From NCBI GenBank assembly GCA_038230215.1, contig JBBRNR010000004.1, positions 124,001-188,000 on the forward strand: a stretch of DNA of 64,000 nucleotides. Direction: 5' to 3'. The stretch is from DASVRZ01 sp038230215 (GTDB taxonomy: Bacteria > Verrucomicrobiota > Verrucomicrobiia > Chthoniobacterales > DASVRZ01). Shown piece after piece: positions 59,751 to 64,000 of this stretch; the first letter of the stretch is position 1; every line of letters starts with the position of its first letter. The notes beneath the pieces are model-generated. The model did not search any database. It was given only the letters and a program-made list of their open reading frames with translations, and was not told the DNA's origin. Both the position numbers and the translations under genes were made by a program.

Positions 59751-61949
59751 CTACTTTTGCAGCAAAGTCTCGTGGGCGGCATTTTCCGCCGTGCTCCATG
59801 GACCGTTCGCTTGGGTGAACCTTTTTTTTGAGAGGATTGCCATTCCAAAAACCGTTTGAGCGGCGCGCTTTTCTAATATGGAATAATAACGATCCGCTGT
59901 CTTGTCGTCGCCGCCTTGCACCCAGTTACCCGCCGAATTTAACACGTCTGCTAATTCTTCGGAGTTGTCCTCCATCAACCCCGCTGCACGCATGGCCAAG
60001 GCTCCCGCGATGATTCGATAGTGGAAACGGATTTCCGGCGAAACCTGATTTTTTGCGAGACGCTTGAGTTCTTCTCGTGTGGGCTTCAGCACGAGAGGTC
60101 TCTCGGTTCGTCGCTCCTCTCCAGCTTCGTAGATGGAATCGATATAATGTCCCGCCTTTCGCTCTGCAGCTATTTCAGGAGAAGCAAAGGAACCTTCGCT
60201 AACAAATCCGTCCGGCGTTCCCTCTGTGCCCATGATTTCCATGCCGTCGTATCGCGCGATCCATGCCGCCTTGAACCACGCATGGGCACGCTCCGATTTA
60301 CTAAGTGTCTTGTTTGCCCCGTCAGCTAGCGACTGAGCGTAAACCGCCAGAACTTTATTATAAGGCGGCGGAAGATAGGCGGCAGCTTCCTGATAGCGAT
60401 CTTCCCGCACCAACCGCCTTCCCAGCAAGTAACGCAGTCGCGAGTTGGATTCTGCGGCTGGTTGCGCATCCACATAGGATTTAAGTTCGTCAGCGGTGAG
60501 AATGCGCTCTGCCACAAAAGCCGCGTCCTCCCAGAGTCCACCTTCGTGGAGGGCATTTAGTGCGGGAACAAACTTCGACTGGAGCAAATATAATGCACCT
60601 AGATCCCCGCTGGCCGACTGTGGCATCGACCAGACGGACTCCTCATTCCACCTGCCAAACGCGTCATTGGTTTCGTCAGAGCTTGCAGTCCGAATAGCGC
60701 TCCAAGCTACGCCCATGCTCTGGGTCGCTTCCTCCAATTTTCCTTCGCGGCGCAATAGTTTCGCCGCCAGCCACAAGGAGGCCGGCGATGGTATCTTCAC
60801 TTTTTCCAACCAGCCGCGCGCTTCCTTATAGCTGCCCTTCGTGTAGGCAACCCATCCTAAATACTCCGCGTCTTCCACTACCTCGACACCTGTTTTTTTG
60901 ATAATGGACAGCCATCTAGTGCAACGGCTGGTGGACTCTTCGGCCAGTCGAGTTCCATAGCAATCTGGCCCGGACTCAGTGGCGAGGATGTGCGCAGTGA
61001 CGAGGCGACGCAGAAGAGGATCGCGTGCCGCTGCTTCCAATCTAACCATGGCTCTGGCATTTTCGGCCTGCTTCTTTTCCGCCGTCCACGATTCGCGCTC
61101 TTCGGGTTCGGCGCCGTAGTTAAGCATGCCTTCCACCGGCAACCGATCTGGAATGAGCGCTTTCAGCGAGATAATCGCACTACGATCGCCCAGAGCGAAT
61201 TGAGTGAGATAAAGAGGGGCGGCCTTTTCGGGATGATCTTGCTTCCATTCGCCTCGCGCCTCCCATCCGTAGCTATCGGCCGCCATCCCCAACGCATCTG
61301 CAAATCCACCTTTGGCTAGCTTACGAGTCTCTTGAAACCACCGCACCGCTTCTGGATTGTTCATCTTTAAAGCGGTCTTTCCTAACATGAAAGTCGCCCA
61401 AACTGTGCGGTAATGCCGTTCCGACTCAGGACGTTGCAGCAGAGCTAACCAATCCGTTTTTGCCTCCTCCCACTTTTGCTGGCGATAAGCTAGAGCTCCC
61501 CGGTGGTAATCAGAAAACTCCGAGGCAAATTCCTCCGACAGCGCGGCTGGAACAGGTGTGGCGAAAATGGCGTCGCGAGCCTCCGCATTTTGTCGTTTGG
61601 CCTCATCAAGATTCGCTGGAACGATGCGCCCCTCCTTCAACGCTGCAGCGAAATCCGCCAGATCGGCATCCCTCGTCGTAGGAGACACCGCAGCGGCAGG
61701 CAGGATGTTTCCGTTCTCATCTACTGGCACAATCCCATGCCATGTCTCGGTGGGTTTAAAGTCCTGCGCGAGACGTTTTACTTCCAACTCCCAATAAAAT
61801 TCCGGCGTTGCATCCACACTTTTGCCGCCTTGGTCGAGGAACAAATTACTCCCGTAGAAACCGGTCGCCGCAGCGTGGCCGATCAGCAAAACCAGAGAGC
61901 CGCTAGCGAACCATCTCCACGGCGATCTGCGTTGGTGGAGATGGATCAT
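59751..61949 (-). CDS. Large exported TPR-like protein of unknown function
   Basis: A 732-residue protein with a hydrophobic N-terminal segment (WFASGSLVLLIGHAAATGFY). Most of the sequence consists of helical pairs like RGALAYRQQKWEEAKTDWLA, TMLGKTALKMNNPEAVRWFQ-type stretches and ASLWLAAKLLRREGKLEEAT, pointing to a TPR superhelix. No known family was recognised. Its start overlaps the end of the DUF3142 gene by 47 nt, so the two are coupled. It is convergent with ccsA, only 22 nt apart. Confidence 0.7.
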   Translation of the reverse strand: MIHLHQRRSPWRWFASGSLVLLIGHAAATGFYGSNLFLDQGGKSVDATPEFYWELEVKRLAQDFKPTETWHGIVPVDENGNILPAAAVSPTTRDADLADFAAALKEGRIVPANLDEAKRQNAEARDAIFATPVPAALSEEFASEFSDYHRGALAYRQQKWEEAKTDWLALLQRPESERHYRTVWATFMLGKTALKMNNPEAVRWFQETRKLAKGGFADALGMAADSYGWEARGEWKQDHPEKAAPLYLTQFALGDRSAIISLKALIPDRLPVEGMLNYGAEPEERESWTAEKKQAENARAMVRLEAAARDPLLRRLVTAHILATESGPDCYGTRLAEESTSRCTRWLSIIKKTGVEVVEDAEYLGWVAYTKGSYKEARGWLEKVKIPSPASLWLAAKLLRREGKLEEATQSMGVAWSAIRTASSDETNDAFGRWNEESVWSMPQSASGDLGALYLLQSKFVPALNALHEGGLWEDAAFVAERILTADELKSYVDAQPAAESNSRLRYLLGRRLVREDRYQEAAAYLPPPYNKVLAVYAQSLADGANKTLSKSERAHAWFKAAWIARYDGMEIMGTEGTPDGFVSEGSFASPEIAAERKAGHYIDSIYEAGEERRTERPLVLKPTREELKRLAKNQVSPEIRFHYRIIAGALAMRAAGLMEDNSEELADVLNSAGNWVQGGDDKTADRYYSILEKRAAQTVFGMAILSKKRFTQANGPWSTAENAAHETLLQK

Positions 61950-63183
61950 AACGAAGCCATCCTATAGGTCGGCGACTGCCGGGAGACAACGTCAAATCTC
62001 TTTTCGCAGGAGTAAAAATTGCCCGCTTCTTTTCTAGACGCAAAGTCCAATCAGGTTGCGCATCGGAAGCGGCCAGCCTTCCACCCACCCAACTCACCGC
62101 AACAGACCGATCGAGCGTTCCATCGGCCTCGCCGATATTTTCCAGAAATAAATCCACGGGATTCGTACCCGTCTGTCGAACCACCATCTGAGGAAGCGGA
62201 GCGCGTCCTTCCATGACCGCGCGCAATGTGGGCCAGCGCCAGTTCCGCGCATCCCCTGCAGAAGGCAGCCGATACCAGACTAACTCGCGCAGCTCTGCCA
62301 GGCGCGAAACCCTCCACTCCCGGACCAAGCTGGCCAATGCCGCAGCATCACTCCGAAACTCCAACACCCGCGTCCCCGGCGGCCAGCTAGGTGATATGCC
62401 ATCCATCAGCACCCCGAGCAATCGCCCGTGTGCATCGTAACCCGCCAAGCAACGATACGTGGGCAAAGCAACGGAAAATGGCACATGCAAACTCGCGGCT
62501 TGCGCCACCCACCGACGTGCCATTTGCGGATCGCAGAGCGCGGTGCCATTGCCGACCAGCGGCACCGAATGCACCTGTAAAACATAGCCGTCCACCTCCC
62601 GAATCAGCTTCGCAAATTCCCCTTCTTCCAGCCACGCCGGCAAAGTCGTTATCACCAGCCGCACTCCAGGCAACGCCGTGCGCAGCGTCCGCAACCAGAC
62701 GCGATAGCCCGCCAGTTTCTTTTGCGCACAGTCGAAATCGAGCTGCAACTCCGCCACCGCAATCCCCCGGCTACTAGCTTCAGCCAGTAAGTTTCTCGCC
62801 CCTGCGATCACTCCCTTGATAGGCGCGTCGCTCACATTCAAGCTTCCCGCGAAAGGTGCCACGCGCAGAGCGAGCGAGACTGGTTTTCTCAATCGAGCCA
62901 CCGCAGACCAATCCACCGCCGCCGTTTTCACCCTCGGCAGCACCCCATCCCAGACCATCTCGCCGCCCAGAATAATCAATCCATCCAAGCTTCTGTCGCC
63001 CTCAAACGCGGCATCGATCACCCCCGTGTTCCAAGTTCGTTGCCACAGATAACCTCTCTGCAAAAGCGGCCCAGTCGCCGAAGACCGAGAGCTGACACTT
63101 GCATAAAATGCGAGAACCCCAATCACACCCGCCAGCAGCGCGAGAACTCCATGGATCCATCGCCCAGCTGGCATCGTCCCCAT
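61903..63183 (-). CDS. DUF3142 family protein
   Basis: A 426-residue membrane-anchored protein (GVLALLAGVIGVLAFYASV). The TIM-barrel-like body contains IAVAELQLDFDCAQKKLAGY, RLVITTLPAWLEEGEFAKL, DGYVLQVHSVPLVGNGTALC, and VPFSVALPTYRCLAGYDAHG, as expected for DUF3142, thought to be a glycosidase-like barrel but without a proven reaction. The C-terminal ~90 residues form a beta-rich extra domain. The start may also be the ATG three codons later. Confidence 0.78.
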   Translation of the reverse strand: MGTMPAGRWIHGVLALLAGVIGVLAFYASVSSRSSATGPLLQRGYLWQRTWNTGVIDAAFEGDRSLDGLIILGGEMVWDGVLPRVKTAAVDWSAVARLRKPVSLALRVAPFAGSLNVSDAPIKGVIAGARNLLAEASSRGIAVAELQLDFDCAQKKLAGYRVWLRTLRTALPGVRLVITTLPAWLEEGEFAKLIREVDGYVLQVHSVPLVGNGTALCDPQMARRWVAQAASLHVPFSVALPTYRCLAGYDAHGRLLGVLMDGISPSWPPGTRVLEFRSDAAALASLVREWRVSRLAELRELVWYRLPSAGDARNWRWPTLRAVMEGRAPLPQMVVRQTGTNPVDLFLENIGEADGTLDRSVAVSWVGGRLAASDAQPDWTLRLEKKRAIFTPAKRDLTLSPGSRRPIGWLRYDPSPPTQIAVEMVR

Positions 63184-63194
63184 CTCTCCGGCCG

Positions 63195-63689
63195 CTACTT
63201 CGCCACGACTTGATAGGACGAATTAAAGACCAGGTCGCCGTCCGGGGTGGTGACGACGAAGTTTACCGCCCCCTTTTCGTTGGAGTCGGGTTTGGTTTTG
63301 CCCTTGATCGCCTTCGTTTTGCCATCCTTGGCGCTCGTGGCGACGCCGCTGAACTCGATGACTTCGCCGCGGGCCATCTTTTGCGCGTTCTCATCGGACA
63401 TGGCGAGCGTGAGGACGCCGTGATCGTTCTTAAAGGCAAAGGGGATGACCTTAATGGCGTAGCTGCCGCTGAGTGCCTGGTTTTTGCACTCCAAGGTGCC
63501 GACGGTCAGCTCGCATTTCGCCATCGAAGTCGTGGTCGCGCTGGGCTCGATTAGAAGCTTGGGAATGGCCGGGCCGTCCTCGGCCTGAAGTGTCGGGAGA
63601 ATCGGGAGAATCGGGAGAATCGCCAGCAGAGCCGCCAGCAGAAGGGAACTCCGTTGAAAAAGAAGGTCGGGAAGCAGTAAGCGGCGCAT
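63195..63689 (-). CDS. Small exported protein, unknown function
   Basis: A 164-residue protein from the ATG at 63,689 with a signal peptide (SSLLLAALLAILPILPILPT) ending LQAEDG. Upstream in-frame codons lack coding character. The mature part is a beta-rich domain: SMAKCELTVGTLECKNQALS, then YAIKVIPFAFKNDHGVLTLA, and GAVNFVVTTPDGDLVFNSSY. The signal peptide contains a 9-bp repeat (AGAATCGGG three times on the + strand), giving the repeated I-L-P. No family recognised. It lies 11 nt downstream of DUF3142's start region in the same direction. Confidence 0.65.
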   Translation of the reverse strand: MRRLLLPDLLFQRSSLLLAALLAILPILPILPTLQAEDGPAIPKLLIEPSATTTSMAKCELTVGTLECKNQALSGSYAIKVIPFAFKNDHGVLTLAMSDENAQKMARGEVIEFSGVATSAKDGKTKAIKGKTKPDSNEKGAVNFVVTTPDGDLVFNSSYQVVAK

Positions 63690-63911
63690 GGCGAAAGAAA
63701 GTTGTCTAACTCGGATGAAAAAGGAAATCCAATTTGTTTGCGATTCGCTGGATATAAAAACTGACGGCACACTCATCCCCTGCTCGCCCCAGTTGATCCG
63801 GAGGTTCCACGCGCGAGGCGATGGGCGATTTCGACCTCGGAAAAGGAAGGCTGCGGCAAGCGTTAGGGGGCGTCTAATCAGTCGTACATGGACCGTTTGC
63901 ATCGGGATGGG

Positions 63912-63988
63912 TTTGTAGCGTCGAGCCTATGGCTCGAAAGAATCCCTCTGCCACCAAGCCCATCGAGCCACAGGCTCGACGCTACAAC
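63912..63988. repeat. REP-like palindromic element, copy 2
   Basis: TTTGTAGCGTCGAGCCT and AGGCTCGACGCTACAAC form a nearly perfect 16-bp inverted repeat around a 43-nt centre with CTCTGCCACCAAGCCCATCG. The same words in the same order occur at 30,097-30,192. The ~310 nt upstream of the small exported protein holds only this element; nothing else was recognised. Confidence 0.8.
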
Positions 63989-64000
63989 TGACTTTTGCGA

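Overview
The window looks like chromosomal DNA of a Verrucomicrobia-type bacterium, most likely a free-living aerobe. This rests on gene style: a Rho with a very long Asn/Arg-rich head, a 588-residue DPxAAAxWA-repeat protein, a PhyH oxygenase at the end of an exopolysaccharide cluster, a caa3/aa3-type oxidase cluster with CtaA/CtaB/Sco/DUF420/ResB/CcsA, dispersed REP-like palindromes and weak Shine-Dalgarno signals. The phylum call is inference; no rRNA gene is present. Base composition is moderately GC-rich.

Layout. (1) 2-18,659: an exopolysaccharide/O-antigen cluster on the + strand. It opens with the tail of a Wzc-like tyrosine autokinase and holds seven glycosyltransferases (six GT4-like, one GT2), three acyltransferases, two flippases (a MurJ-like and a WzxC-like), three polymerase/ligase-like membrane proteins (two of them tandem paralogues) and a secreted beta-helix protein. 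Many junctions are 4-nt ATGA overlaps, so translation is coupled. A PhyH-type oxygenase lies convergently at the end. (2) 19.6-38 kb: housekeeping and cell-surface genes: a DUF255 thioredoxin-fold protein, rho, gmhA, an orphan modB, a Prc/CtpA protease, an MBL hydrolase, an M16 peptidase, two small secreted proteins, ligA, a VanZ-like gene, and a DUF2334 deacetylase coupled to a PHP-domain/GT4 fusion. (3) 38-42.9 kb: an accessory patch with an overlapping small-protein/nucleotidyltransferase pair resembling a toxin-antitoxin module, a frameshifted DUF6602-like gene, a DUF4160/DUF2442 pair, a verrucomicrobial-style FN3 protein and a degenerate 42-bp repeat array. (4) 42.9-47.9 kb: the repeat protein, then tRNA-Thr, tuf, tRNA-Trp, secE, nusG and rplK, closed by a clear intrinsic terminator. 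rplA, rplJ, rplL and rpoBC do not follow. (5) 48-59.7 kb: msrB, then cytochrome c oxidase (subunits I, III, IV, two small membrane proteins, subunit II), heme A synthesis (ctaA, ctaB), copper delivery (Sco), DUF420/CtaM, a lipoprotein and the System II cytochrome c maturation pair resB/ccsA. This is one tightly packed respiratory assembly operon. (6) 59.7-64 kb: a secreted TPR-like protein, a DUF3142 protein, a small exported protein and a REP-like element.

Points for a second look: two intergenic arrays with strict 21-bp or 42-bp period near 28.4 and 42.3 kb, the nucleotidyltransferase pair at 38 kb, a nested 71-nt hairpin at 34.8 kb, an uneven excess of the pentamer CTAAC/GTTAG, and a possible 32-residue membrane peptide gene just after rho. 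All coordinates and counts come from reading the sequence by eye; no database search was run.
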